From: Pseudoscleropodium purum
Lineage: Eukaryota > Streptophyta > Bryopsida > Hypnales > Brachytheciaceae
Length of the DNA stretch: 64,000 nucleotides
Direction: 5' to 3'
Assembly (NCBI GenBank): GCA_963969395.1
Contig: OZ017803.1
Coordinates: 6,076,001-6,140,000 of the forward strand
Shown here: piece after piece, positions 49,948 through 62,399 of the stretch
Numbering within the stretch: the first letter of the stretch is position 1
Layout of the letters: every line of letters starts with the position of its first letter
Notes under the pieces: generated by a model
What the model was told of the DNA's origin: nothing
Seen by the model: the letters and a program-made list of their open reading frames with translations, nothing else
The model's database searches: none
Position numbers and translations under genes: made by a program

Positions 49948-52203
49948 ATGGTGCGGGTCGCCACTCTCGTCGCATTGCTCCTGTGCAACTTGCTCCACCT
50001 CGCATCCGCCCAGCAATGCGGCCGCAACGTGAGCAACACTCCCTGCGCCGACCCCCTCTACTGCTGTAGCCAGTATGGCTACTGTGGCACGAGCGACGAT
50101 TACTGCGTAACAGGCTGCCAGAGCGGCCCTTGCCGGAGCACTTTCTCTCCGCCTCCTCCGCCGGCTCCTCCGTCGCCTCCCTCTCCCCCACCGCCGCCTC
50201 GCCCCTCGGTCCCGCCCTCGCCCTCCTCCGGCGCAGGCAAGGTCATCAACCGCAAGCTCTTCGAATCCCTGTACCCGAATTACAACAAGTCGTTCTACTC
50301 GTACGATGCTTTTATTGTGGCCTGTCGATCGTTTCCGAAGTTTCTGAATGAGGGGTGCAAGGAGGATAAGCTGAGGGAACTCGCAGCATTCAGCGCACAC
50401 GTCCAGCAGGAAACCGCAGGTACACCACAGTCCATTCCACCCTAATCCTCAGATTCTCTTGTTCCAATCCAGTGCTCTGTTTTCTGTGACCATAAGCAAG
50501 CCCTCCCCGTAAATCACGGAAGATGCTCTTTCGGTTGTCTGAAGATTCTGGGACAGTTCAGTTTTGCTGGAAACATGATTTTATTATGACTATGGCGTGT
50601 TCTATGCACCAGAGTTGTGACAAGGCAGCGGAAAAAACTCCAAAAGTGGCCTGACTAGTTTTGATTTGTATTTGTTGTCTAAAGCTTCTTGACAGTTCAG
50701 TTTTTGCCGGAAACTTGATTTCATTGTGAATATGGCGTGCCTCAGTGTGACATTACAGTGCAAAAAGCTCTGAAAGTGGCTTGACTAATATGGATCTAAA
50801 TTTATTGTCTAAAAATTCTTGAGGCAGTTCAATTTTACTGAGAACATGACTGTACTACGAATATGGCGTGTTTCAATGCTCTAGAATTGCGATGTCCATT
50901 CGAGTGCGTGAAACTCTAAAGAGGGCTAGTATTGATTTGAGGTTGGGGATGGGGGGCTGGCAAAAGTGTACGAATTTCTTGAGTTTTGCCGTTGTCAGCG
51001 AATGTGTTGATTACCTTGTCGGAGTCTTAGAATGACTGCTTTAATGAATGACGTGAGTTGCAAATTGCAGGATTGGTTTACGTTGAGGAGATTAATCAAT
51101 CGAACACCTACTGTGATCCCACCGCAACGGAGTACCCCTGCGAACCGTATCAGAAGTACTTCGGTCGTGGCCCTCTTCAACTCTCCTGGTACATAATTCT
51201 ATCATAACCTTAACGGAGCGCATCTCTAAAGAGGTGAAAGCAAGCAAGCATTGAAATGTGGAGAGCATGATTATAGCTTATAATGTCGGTCTGGTTTAGT
51301 ATTATGATGTCCTTCAAACCCTTAATTGCACATGATTGAATGGATCCAACACTGAGGTGAGGTTATGGACTTGATGATACTCAAGGTCCAGGAGGCTCGT
51401 TATCGGACAAGTCTGACTATTCGATCAGTAATGTTCATATCTGTAATTCGTGATTGATCGAAGGGGTTAGAAAGTGTAGAACGGGTATGGAATATAACGC
51501 TCTTCTAATTGCCCAGTGAGCCCAGGACACAGATGCCTCAAACACTGGACTGGACTTGGCATTGTGTCTAATAACATGAAAGTGCAACCTTGCTACGGAA
51601 ATAACATCTAATGGAATGGCATGTTATTTCACATAACCTAGTTCACGTCATCACGTTTTAAAAACGTTTCCAAACTGTTGGGAGATTAGAAAACGTAGTG
51701 ATTCAAAATTCAGTTGCCAATTTCGCCAAATAGCCAGAAACGTCAACCTATCCCAGTCCCAGTTTTCAAAGCTTCACGCAGATCATTGTCACAACCCCTA
51801 ATCCCAGAGCTGTGTTTCTCTGTTACGCAGGAATTTCAACTACGGACCAGCAGCCAAGGCCCTGAAGATCGACATCCTGAAGCGCCCCTTCCTGGTCTCC
51901 TTCGATCCCGTGTTGGCCTCCAAAGCCTCCCTGTGGTTCTGGAACACCCCGCGCACCAACATCCCTTCCATCCACGACGTGATCATCGGCAAGCACAAGT
52001 TGACGAAGGCGGACAAAGCAGCCAACCGGAAGAACGGCTTCGGCTACACCATCAACATCATCAACGGCGGCATCGAGTGCGGGAAAGGGACGGCCACGCC
52101 ACAAGCAGCCAATCGCGTGAAGTATTACCTCGAGTTTTGCAAGAAGCTCAAGGTGTCTCCGGGACCCAACCTCGACTGCAATAATCAGATGCCGTTCGTA
52201 TAG
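49948..52203 (+). CDS. Secreted chitinase, hevein domain plus GH19 catalytic domain (class IV type), 3 exons
   Basis: Hydrolyses internal beta-1,4 bonds of chitin in the apoplast; such enzymes act in defence against fungi. Exons 49948-50419, 51071-51188 and 51831-52203 (GT-AG, phases agree) give 320 residues. Signal peptide about 1-21 ending ASA; chitin-binding hevein domain 22-62 with eight Cys (24, 33, 39, 40, 46, 53, 57, 62); Pro/Ser hinge 66-95; GH19 domain from about 98. The proton-donor Glu155 lies in AFSAHVQQETAG, and the second acidic site is in VYVEEIN (Glu163/164) only 8-9 residues later, the short-loop arrangement of class IV enzymes. YFGRGPLQLSW, NFNYGPA and INGGIECG are family blocks. 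The ATG at 49948 is chosen because it directly starts the signal peptide; an upstream in-frame ATG at 49906 would add a polar leader. Confidence 0.95.
50537..50935 (+). repeat. Three tandem copies of a ~135-bp unit inside chitinase intron 1
   Basis: GTCTGAAG or GTCTAAA starts copies at 50537, 50677 and 50807. Each continues with ACAGTTCAGTTTT-type, GAAAC-TGAT, ATATGGCGTG-type and CTGACTAG-type blocks. Spacing is 140 and 130 bp with many substitutions. It makes up most of the 651 bp intron, so the intron grew by duplication. Confidence 0.8.
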
Positions 52204-54212
52204 CTTTTATGTCTAGATTTTTAAAACGTTTGAATGAGTTTTGGTTTGGGTTCGTTTCCTCCATTCGGCTTTAGGCAATGAGATAACTAGAGCCTGGAAT
52301 GTCGGTGCCATTGCATGGGATTTGACCATAAAAAATAATAGCGGCCATACTTTTGGTTTTTGAGGCAAATGGGACTCCTGATCAGTGTGATGGGTTTTAG
52401 GGTTTAGAGTTTGATAGCGCCCCAGAGCTTTCGAAATTAGAACTGGTAGAGGTTTGAAGTTTCAGTTAGGTGACTAATTAGGGCGTACTTGCATGCACCT
52501 AGAATCGGCCTTGGAAACCTTGCATTAAAGACAAATAAAAATGGGAATTTCACAAGGAAGCGTGCAAACGGTTGTAAGAAGAGGATCGGAAGTGTTGGCT
52601 GATGACCTTTTTGGATAACACGTGAAAAATGAGAGGCAAGTTTGCGATCTCTTGAAATCTGATTTTAACATTGGACTTGAGCTTTTTTATTCCTTTTAGT
52701 TTGACAACAAGGCAGATCTACACGAAAATCTACTTTCTCCCTACTCACGCGGAAGTGAAAGCATCGTGAAACTCGTGAAGGCAATTCCAACTCTGGAGAA
52801 CTATGAAATTCATTTCCGTTTCTGACACAGCATGGAAGGTTGCTCTATGTCGGCCAATTTCATTTATGGAGACCTGCCATAGCAACGAATATGGCGTTTA
52901 TGATTGTCATTAAATGAAATGTTTTTGCGAGCCAGCCGTGTGTGATGGTGTTTGAGATCTTCAAACTGCTACTTGATATAGATCTGAGTTTATTTAGGGT
53001 TAGGTGACTGAAATTGTTATCTTGAGTGAAGTCTGTCACTTTCAGGATGAGGTCTATTGGTATTGTGACGAATCGGGTCTCCAATCTCCAAGCATTCGGG
53101 TCCCTGAGTTGTGCAGAATGTGCACGTGAGGGAACTTTGGCTGCTCACCGGACTGATGAAAGGTGAAGTGTTTTTGTGATAATGCAACCATTACGTTGTC
53201 AGTGACCGACAAACGGAGAGGGGATATAAATTATTGTTGACGATTGCACTGAGTACTAACTTTGTAAGGGAGGCGCAGGCCAGCTCGCACTTGTCAGAGA
53301 GGTCGTTTGCAGAGCCAGTGTTATTGACCCTTCAACGACAGGCCGCATCCGCAACCTTACACGCCATCCATGCCGCAACTGTGAGAGTCGCGTCCGGGCT
53401 TCAAGCAGTCCCCCACCGTGCTCTGACCAAAGAAAGGGAGAATTTTGAGCGAGCTCTCCAAACAAGACCCTCCAAGTAGCAAGTTGCAGGGCCTGCGCAA
53501 GTTAGCAACACGCCCACGAAGCCGGCTCTTTTTCTCCAATAGAAGTGTGATGTTAGAGTACCTTGGTGACAGGTCTCGTCCTTTCAGTATGCCAAAGTGC
53601 ACGCCTTCTGATCAGCATTCAATTTCCGACAGGTGATCAGGATTCTTAGAGGACGTCGCTACACGTGCAATTCTTTTTCTAACTCGGCCCTGCTATAATT
53701 CCTACGAGAAAGCTCGAGTTGAAGCAACTTAAGTGGGCTCACGAGCAACAAGCGATCACCTGAAAAATGCACAAAGAAGGCTATCGTGTGACAGAAAGTT
53801 TGAGTTTGTACGATTGTACCCTGAAACTCGAAGGTGCCAGATTGGACCTCCATTATGCCACTTTTCTTTTACTCAATAAGGTGCATGTGAAAGTAACATT
53901 ACAGACATACTTGGGGTTGGAGGAATGAAGTAAGCTTAGGTGGTTTGAACCCTTCTCAAACTTGCTAAACTAATGATCATCATATTCGTATGGAACTCGT
54001 TGTGACATAACAAAGTTTATTCCTAAACTGCGGATTGCTCAGAGGATAAACTACACGAACACACACCTACCGTTGGTTGGTAGCATAATTTTCACTACTC
54101 ACCTGCCGTGATTGCCTTCAGGTCGATATTGAAAGAACAAGAACATTGATCACAAAACCATGGCTAAGATAAGCAAAACATTATGAATTTACAATATGGA
54201 TTACAAAGGTTA
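52204..54212. other. Spacer between chitinase and RPP30
   Basis: Moderate GC. Overlapping open frames at 53234-53602 in several phases and 53445-53636 (+) show no recognised domain. The ends are probably 3' flanks of the two convergent genes. Confidence 0.45.
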
Positions 54213-56415
54213 TCAACTACATTTTCTCTTCTTTGAGTCTTTATTCAATTGAGGAGTCTTTGGTCGCTTATCTTTGGATTTTTTACCACGCTTTCCAACC
54301 TCTGTCCATTCACTCGTCAAATTGACCATAGGAATGAAAGTCTCTTCTTTACCTCCAGACGTAGATGACACAGTCGAATCCCTAACGTTTCCTAAACTAG
54401 ATTTCAAAACAGGATTTGAGTTCTTAGACTCAGCATCCTCATTTCTACTAAGAGATCCAGTTAACCTATCTCTCTTATCAGCAGCTTCTAGGAGTGGGCT
54501 CAATTCAACTGAGGACCCCTTGGCAGTTCCAACAGAGAGAGGGTCCCAAACATTGGGAACAGCAAAAAGAAATTCTTTTGATACCGCAGGCACACGCTCA
54601 ACAACTATGGCTGCTTTGTATGCCTCTTTGCGGGCTACGCCGTGCAAGATAACTGACCTGTAAGATGGGAACAAGATGCAAGGGTTAATGAACTGAACTA
54701 AACCCTAAATGGGTATGTGATAAGACATGCTGCACTCAGATACATAACGAAGAAATGGCTCTTACTCGCAATTTTTTGATACTGCAACTTTGGCGGCCTC
54801 CATTGAAAGACCAAAAAGTGTAGCCATGTTTGCAACATCGTTAGGTCCTCGAAGTTGCATGGCTTGAGAAGCGCCACTGCTTATGACAATTCCACGACCC
54901 CTTGTCGCAGTTTGCACCACCTGCTCACCAAACATACCATTACATCGGCCTCAAGGAAGCAATCGCTGAAAAAAAAGCCAAACTCAATAGTGATACACGT
55001 TTGTCCATGTTTCAGCCAAAGCCATTGACTTATGATAGATCATATGAGACCAAAGATGATTATATTATGACTGCAGCATTCCTCTTTGGTGACTGTTTCA
55101 GAACACAATAATCCCAATCTTTAAGAGATGGACCACGGAGAAAAAACATCCGGAACAAGTGATTTACCTGAGCATTTGCAAAAAGCTCTTTCCGAGCCCT
55201 GGCGTCAAATAATGCACGTCCGTACGTAATCTCAAAAAATACACCTCTCTACAAAACCACGAGATGGCATATATGATATAGCCAATGACCTAACGTCTAG
55301 ATTTGGACACAATGAAACACTTTGAGCTGTAAGTTGATGGAAATAGCGTATAACAAGGCATTTCATGACAACAACAAAGGCTTGCACATCAATACAAAGA
55401 AATCTAAAGGCCCAGTACCTGCAGGGCGGCTTTGGCCATAGGAGCCTTCATCCGGAAGGGTAATCGCTTAAACAGATCCAAAGAGATAAGATCCACCTGC
55501 ATCCAGTACCTCAGCGTAAGGTTGCCTCCAAAGAAGAAAAAAAATCCAACCAATCGCAGTCCTTTATTACTGAATTGCTCTAATACAGTCTCACAGTAGA
55601 AATTTTACCCAGTTCATGCCATACAAACTGAGGCTAACAGTTGAGAAAATAGGGCAGTCGCCAGACAGATAAATTACAAAACGTAGAATCTGTAACCAGT
55701 CACAAGTGAAAATGTAACTGGCGCTAATCTCAAACCCATATACTTGGTAGATCATCAGTGAGAATATATGATTTGGCAAAAGTAGCTCCAGCTTAATATT
55801 TCATTCTAAACTTTCCAAAGTACGCAATTGTATCCATAATTCCAACTTCATACTCCTAAGCAGACTAATAAGCTTTTTCTTCAGTCAAAACCCTAGCGTG
55901 CGCAGTGCACCTTAAACCCTAAACTTTAAACCCTAAAACCAAGAGACTGATACATAATCTCGACATAAAATGTGCAAACATTGATTCCAACTAACAAAGA
56001 AAAAGCAACTCACCTCTGAATGTTTGCAGGCTTGTTCAAACGCTCTCTGACTAGTGGGACGAACCGCAACAACATCGTACGACCGCAAAACTAGATTGCC
56101 CGAATTCAATGCCGATGCTTGAACTGAATCATCTACAACAACCGTAATCCGACTGTATTGCCGGAAAGGTTGCCCGGCGGGCACACCCAGCAGCCGCTGA
56201 TGAAATTTCACGGACTCAGCAATCCCTGACGCGGCAGCAAGGACGGACGCAACATCTAAAGGCTTCACACTGGAGCGATCACTATCGGCCAGCAGACCAC
56301 TATGCACGTGATCAGAGGCGACCGAAGTGTAGCCAAGTTGCAACGCCTGACAGACCAATTCCCGGCGCGAGTTTCCGTCGATTCCATCCACGCCAAGACT
56401 CAAATCGTAAAACAT
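54213..56415 (-). CDS. RPP30: Ribonuclease P/MRP protein subunit Rpp30 (p30 family), 5 exons
   Basis: Nuclear/nucleolar subunit of RNase P/MRP, involved in pre-tRNA and rRNA processing. Exons in transcript order (minus strand): 56415-56014, 55496-55419, 55248-55168, 54920-54766 and 54657-54213; all borders are GT-AG and phases agree, 1161 nt, 386 residues. Residues 1 to about 245 are the p30 TIM-barrel-like domain: MFYDLSL, LGYTSVASDHV, YDVVAVRPTSQRAFEQACKH, VDLISLDLFKRLPFRMK, RGVFFEITYGRAL, ISSGASQAMQLRGPNDVANM and SVILHGVARKEA. The tail (about 262-386) is a Ser/Glu-rich low-complexity extension ending in a basic KRGKKSKDKR...KKRK cluster, a likely nuclear signal, absent from short animal Rpp30. 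The ATG at 56415 starts at the conserved FYDL; the frame extends two codons upstream only to a TTG. Confidence 0.94.
55914..55938. promoter_or_regulatory. Telo-box-like AAACCCTAAA repeats in RPP30 intron 1
   Basis: Two AAACCCTAAA motifs at 55914-55923 and 55928-55937 in the first intron, within about 100 bp of its start. In plants the telo-box AAACCCTAA is common near the 5' ends of translation and RNA-processing genes. Function here is inferred. Confidence 0.4.
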
Positions 56416-56420
56416 GATCA

Positions 56421-56429
56421 AAACCCTAA
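56421..56429. promoter_or_regulatory. Telo-box AAACCCTAA just before the RPP30 start codon
   Basis: AAACCCTAA on the plus strand (TTAGGGTTT in the transcript sense) lies 5 bp upstream of the ATG. A further TTTAGGGTTTAG occurs at 56716-56727, about 300 bp upstream. The position fits the known placement of telo-boxes in 5' leaders or core promoters of ribosome and tRNA-related genes. Confidence 0.45.
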
Positions 56430-57140
56430 TTTTCTACTCCCTCTAATTATTGTCTGCGTGATAATGCAAAAAAAGAAGCAGATTGAAGGCTGGACGCGAC
56501 TAAGATGAATCTCTTAGTATTTTTTACACGCATTAAAAAGGCGCGAACCCTCGTCCTCTGACATTATCGGAAAAATTTGAATAGAGGACAAACTTACAAT
56601 TGCGACGAGAAGGAGAGGCCTCGTAGACAAGAACCAGAAGAAACGATACAAGAAGAAGAAGCTGAAGCCTCTGCCATCACCACGGAGCAGCAATCGGCGA
56701 GAACGAAGAAAACAGTTTAGGGTTTAGTACACTACCCCAAGATTGGGTATCAGAATTTTGAATCTACAACACCGGTAAACGAGGTTTGGGGCATTTTTTG
56801 TGTATGATTGCCGTTTTACTTGAATTTTATTTCTAAAAAGTAAAATGAAATCATTGCTTCTATTTCACTTTCATGTATGGATGTACTTTCTATTTTGATA
56901 TAAGACAAGAGGTGTATAAAGAAACCATTTAAGAGTTGATTGTAAGTTGGAGAATCTAAGATTTTTTGAAATATTTTTCAATAAAAAAAATTTAGGTGAA
57001 AAATAGAAGTTGCATCAATTGTGAATTCTCTTGTATTCTAGGGGATTCTAAAAGAATTAATTATAAATTTTGAACTTAGAATCACTCAAGGCTCCAAAAG
57101 TATCCTTACCATAATATGATCTTTATTAAGACTTTTATTT
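56430..57140. other. RPP30 5' flank and spacer
   Basis: The first 350 bp keep moderate GC and are likely promoter and leader; beyond about 56790 it is AT-rich with no feature. Confidence 0.45.
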
Positions 57141-57149
57141 TTGGCTGCA

Positions 57150-60100
57150 AGGCGTCAATTTGCACTAGAAAATTTTGTCTGGCGAATTGCCTATTGACAA
57201 ATAGTGGATGAAAATGTGCTTTATTCGCCATGTTGGCAGCTTCTGTTTATTCATCAACACCAAGTTGGCACCAGTCTTGTCACTTTAAGATGCTCGTGTC
57301 GCCTATAGTATTGTGATCCCGCTTCCACCATCGTGTGTTTATCGCCTACTCTGTCCTCGTTTTGCACTCGTCTCCGGAATTTCAATTTATCTTCTTGCCA
57401 TCATTGTGACACATATATGAATTTATCGCCTAGCGATGCATTCTTCAATTTCTAATTGTCACCACGAAGTTGTGAGAGAGTGGCCATTAGTTCGCCATTG
57501 TTGTACTTCGCTTGGGTTTAGGATTCGTCATAATTTTGAAAGTAGTGGGTTGTGGAGGTTGCATTGGATTTCGCCAGGTGCTACTCGAAGCAAGAGGGTG
57601 TACTTTTGTACCACGGTGGTAGAAGCGCCAAGTTTCAAGGAGTCACAAATGCCATTCTTTGATTTGAAGATTTTCACGTTTACAACCTTCATTGCTTATT
57701 GATTTTAGTTTAGGCTCATGGAGATGTTGCACTATGATGATTGTAATAGATGTAGTGTAAAATTTAAAGGGCCCTTGCTGCTTTGGGTTTTTCATGGTCT
57801 TTTCTTGTTCCTTTATGACTTGCATGTGTGTTTCAAGTGTATCATCATTTTGTGTTTTCATGTGTGCAATCTTTCGTGCAAGTGGGTTTCATTCGTATTG
57901 TTGAAAAATGGGGTCTTGCAATGATGAATTTGTAGGGAATGTGGTGGAAGAGGCTATACGAGCTACAAATCTTGCCAAGTTTGTGAAGAAAAAGGCGGAG
58001 GAAGTTGCTAGCAAGGCCCTGGTGGAGTTGGCGCTGACAAAAAAAGAAATGAAACACAAAACAAAAGTGATAGACCTTCAGAAGGCTTAAGCTGCAAAGA
58101 AAACTATGCATTCTTATTTTCAATCAAATCGCGGGGTAGGTGGGGGTGGTCAACCATTGGTGATGGTGTTTGATGGATCTCATCCTGAGGTTCCAAGAGT
58201 AGAGCTGAACTTGGCAGAAGACTATCTGAGTGTCGAATCAGGTAATCAGACACGATCAATTTCAAAATGTGCTTCAAGGTCCGTTGATACTAAGTTCGGC
58301 TCTTCGGTTTCAGATGACATATGCATACTCAGTTCTACATCTCCATTGATTATAATTTCATCGGAGTCGGATCCAATTCATAATGCAAATTTGGTAGAGG
58401 TTTCTTACAATAGTGACGCTTCAGATGACAACTTGGACTTCCAGTTGCCACCAAAGAAGAAGGAAGATGTGACACAAAGCAAGTCAAAGAGCAACAAATT
58501 AAAGTTGTAGAGGAAGTATGACCACCACCAAAAATTCCAGATTCTCTAGGCTACCCAACTCCTATAGGTGGAGGGAATTATGACAAGCGATGGGATTCTA
58601 CACACAGTTAAATGTAAAGTTTGTAGTGTGGTGGATCAAAAGCCTTACATCATGGCACTAAAGTCAGATACATTGTTCAAACATGATGGCAAGAAGATTG
58701 CTAAAAAGGACATGCCCCAATTTAACTTCAAAGTTGGAGAGTAATATGTAGCAACGCAGTGCAAGCACCGCAAGAACCTAAGGCTTTATTCTACACGTTT
58801 GCCAACAACAGTCTTGCAACAAATCAATCAATGCACTACAATGAAGGCACGGAAGAAGAGGGATCAAGTAACCACTTTCTTCCATCTTCTCTTTGAGGGT
58901 CGACCAATGATTGAATATGAGTCTTGTGTCCATCTCTATAAGCTCCTTAAAATGTACCTGATTTGCCATTTGTTCACTAGTGTAATAACTCAAGGTGGTT
59001 AATGGCTAGTTATGTGTCCAAACAGGTAGTGTCCGAGATGAAGAGATTGATAGCCGTTACACGTTACTTGGCTATTATTGTTGATGAAATAACTGCTGTA
59101 GACAACAATAGTTACCTCTCTATATATGTTTACATCGTTCAAGACTAGATCTGAATCCCTCTACTTGTCTTAATAGAACGTGTAGATTGCACCTAAAATG
59201 CTAACAATCTAACAAAATTCATTGTGGAGTCGAGTGCTACTAGCAATGGTCTAGACTCCGAAAGTGTAGCAAAGAAACTATTAAGTTTTGGTGCAAACAA
59301 GACATTAACGTTGCAAGGGAATAGATCAGGTGTCATGTTGCAAGTCAGGGATAGATATGTTTCATTCATGATTGGAGTACATTGTGTTGCACACCATTGC
59401 AACTTGGCTTTTAAAGCCTTATCAAATCTTGAAATTTTTAGAGACATTAAGAGGTCTTGGCTGTCACATATGTGTACTTCTACAAAAGCCCCAAGCAATT
59501 TGCTAAATTCAAGCAATTGGCTAAGTTGACTAAAACGAAGGGCCTGAAGATGTTAAAAAATGTGAAGACCCAATGGGTCAATCTCATTGAGCTACTGTAA
59601 AGATTGCTTTCTAAGTACCACACTCTCATCTATAAGATGATAGCTAACTTGGGAGAGAATTCCAAAGCAAAGGTAAGCATTTCCACTTTCTTTATTTTAT
59701 TTTTCTCTTTTAATGTTTAGGTGGTTTCATTTTTCATCATGTAGGAATGTTCTTACAAAGGCACAACATATTAACTATATGAGGTATGCAATTCTAATTA
59801 TTTCATGACTTTCATTGCATTATCTGTTTGATAGAAGGATCTAATTTTCTAATTCTTACTAGCTCTAATTGGGTCTAATTTTCATTTTCATTCTCATTGG
59901 ATTTGATTTTATAGTTCTCATTGAATTAATTGATATTCTAGATTGATTGAACAAAATAATGTACATCAATTGAGATGCACTTAGGTTCTTTAACAAGTTT
60001 GAAAATTTTTCACTAAAGTGTATACCAACTTAGATGTGCTAAGGCTCCTATAAAAGCTACTTGATCGTAATTTTGTTTTGCTACATTCAATTATTTTCAT

Positions 60101-62340
60101 ATGCACTAACTTTGTTGAATTTTGTTATAGGCTTGTCTTGTGTTGCTTTTAGATCCCTATCCAATGTTGGGAATGTGTGCACTTTTTCCATTACTTGAGG
60201 TAGTAGACACTTTGGTTAACTTTGCACAAAAACGGGACGTCTATATCTGTGATTTTATCGCAACAATCAAAATTTGCCAAGGATCATTGTATAGAATGTA
60301 TAAAGATAAAGCGATGGTACTTAGTACGAACGAGTTTTGGAGTTTCAAAAATCTCCTAGAATGCAACCACATCAAGTGGATTACAAATCTAAATGATGGC
60401 TCAACTGTACTTTGTTTTGTTTGCCATGGCGAGCAAATTCACGCAGAGCATAAGGGAAGGCTGGTAGATTGAGAATTGTGGACTTCTTTGGTTACCAAAC
60501 TGAAACTTGAATGTACAAGTAAGTATCATGAGCTCAAAGTGGTTTCTTTTGTATGGTCTTTTCTACTATTCTATCATGGACTTGACCTACATAGTTTTTA
60601 GTTCGGTGTTCTAAACTGTACTTCAACTCTAGTCTATTACAAAGTTTTGTTGTGCGTATGAATTAACATTGCATGGACGTGGACTTACTTGGTTTAAATA
60701 GTCTTGCATTGTTTTTAGATGTCAAAGACATCTAGAACAAAATTGGAGTACATACAAATGTGGATTCCAATTTGCTCTAAATTATAGTAAAATGACATTG
60801 TGGTTTGGTTGTGGCAGGTGTTGCAAAAATGCTTGTCGAAGAGCTGGAAGACAAATTTCCAGCACACCATGTTATGAATACATTCGACATTTTATATCCT
60901 TAGTATTGGTGCCAAGGGAGCATTGAGGAGACATTTGATCCGCATTTGCGAACGCTTATAGATACCTATGGCCACAGAAAGATTTTAGAAGAAGGTGAGA
61001 AGAAGATGCTCATCAAACCATTGAAAGATTGTGATGCAATCATGTCTCAATGTAGCCTCTTCTAAACTTGTATGAAGTCGAATTCATGAGCTGCCATACT
61101 TCCTCCCTATGATCTCAATCCCTTGACAAAAATATAGTGAGTATTGGATAGTAATAAAAACCTTAACCAAAACTTTGGAGAGTTCTTGAAACTTGTCGAA
61201 ATGGCTATTGTCTATGTCATCAGATTAGTGGAAGACGAGCATACTTTTTCTAACGTTGGATTCTTGAAATCCAAGCTGAGAAACAATTTGGATGACCACT
61301 TGCAAGTTCTTTAGGAAATATATTCGCAACATATTTATAGCCTTGACAACTTTCCTTTTCAAGAGGTTTTTGATGATTGATTTGTCTTAGGAGGATAAGG
61401 AAGATACCTCACAAGCATTTAGAGTGTAGTACAATGGATTGCACAGCAGTAACGCAAACATAGTGCAACAACAACAATAGTTCTCAGATAGCACAAGGTT
61501 TTAGCTACTATGCAGGTAAGGTCCATCTTCGTCTTTGATTGTAGTCATTTATGGATGACCAAAAGATGCGTGACATCCAAGCTATCAAATGTTTTGTAAA
61601 TGGTTTTCAATGAGTTGGATTCATATTGTTTTCCATCTTGGAAATATTCATTATATTCCTCATTTCTTTTGATGAAGTTATTTTAGTTTTCCTTCACTAT
61701 TTGGACACATCCTTGTTCACTTCCTACCTTAATCATTATAGGGGATATAAGTTGGGTACAGGTCATTAAGAGGTGCCTTGCATTGTCTTGTTTGGATCTC
61801 AATTCTTATTGTACATGCGTTTTGTCACTTTCCTGACTTTTGCATCGAAAAGATGTTTGGATAGGTGTAGGTTCAAGTTGACATTTGCAGTTCCAAAGAC
61901 TCAACAAATTGGCAAAATTAGATTTCACTAATTGACTAAATGTCTTTCAAACAGGTTTGTAACACTTAGCCTATATTAATTCTAGTAGTTTCAATTGTTA
62001 TGCTTCTACGATTACTTCTATACATAATTGTATGTGACGCTAGGAAATCAATGCATTGCCCTGATTTTTGAGATGTATTTTGGCTTATCGCCATGATGCA
62101 ATAAAATATCATCATATGATCGTGACATTCATTTGAAATCTAGGTCTTTGTTCGCCATTTTCTATGCATGAATTTATTTTGATCGCCAATTAAACTTTTC
62201 ATCATTCTTCCTCATCACCCAAGTACAATTACAATATGTAAAAAAGTCGCCAAGTACTCTTCTTGAAATTTTTCACATGTTGCCACCTCACAACTTCTGT
62301 TGATGCTCTAAAGTCGCCACTAACGCACTCACAAGAAAGG
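57150..62340 (+). mobile_element. Decayed hAT-type DNA transposon with subterminal TCGCC motifs
   Basis: Surrounds the transposase relic. The motif TCGCC, mostly TTCGCC or TATCGCC on the left and TCGCCA on the right, recurs about five times in 57225-57500 and five times in 62085-62320 and is otherwise rare nearby. Clustered subterminal motifs are typical of hAT elements, where transposase binds. I could not find a confident terminal inverted repeat or 8 bp duplication, so borders are approximate. Confidence 0.5.
57909..61380 (+). pseudogene. hAT-type transposase relic (ZNF862/KIAA1586-like)
   Basis: Pieces in the expected order and strand: N-terminal charged region from MGSCNDEFVGN (57909) and a Ser/Asp-rich segment (58106-58510); a zinc-finger-like CKVCSVVDQKPY...LFKH block near 58618; an RNase-H-like core with AIIVDEITAVDNNSYLS (about 59072), SVAKKLLSFGANKTLTLQG and GVHCVAHHCNLAFKALS (59224-59450); LFPLLEVVDTLVNFAQKRDV and ICDFIATIKICQGSLYRMY (60140-60300); and the C-terminal dimerisation block HTFSNVGFLKSKLRNNLDDH (about 61240-61300). 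Many stops and interruptions. AT-rich stretches such as 59670-60125 may be introns or insertions. Not functional. Confidence 0.85.
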
Positions 62341-62399
62341 AAAAATTGCCTTTTCATCCATTTGAAAAAATCGAAAAAAAACCCTGATTTTTATTGGTA

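Noticed and set aside
49933..50400. Minus-strand Arg-rich frame opposite chitinase exon 1
   Set aside because: Complement of the Pro-rich hinge codons; the plus strand has signal peptide, hevein Cys pattern and GH19 motifs.
55905..55938. Interstitial telomere array
   Set aside because: Only two plant-type motifs inside an intron; too short for a telomere remnant, better explained as telo-box motifs.
56416..56421. Two extra codons upstream of the RPP30 ATG
   Set aside because: The upstream codon is TTG; the ATG at 56415 begins the conserved FYDL.
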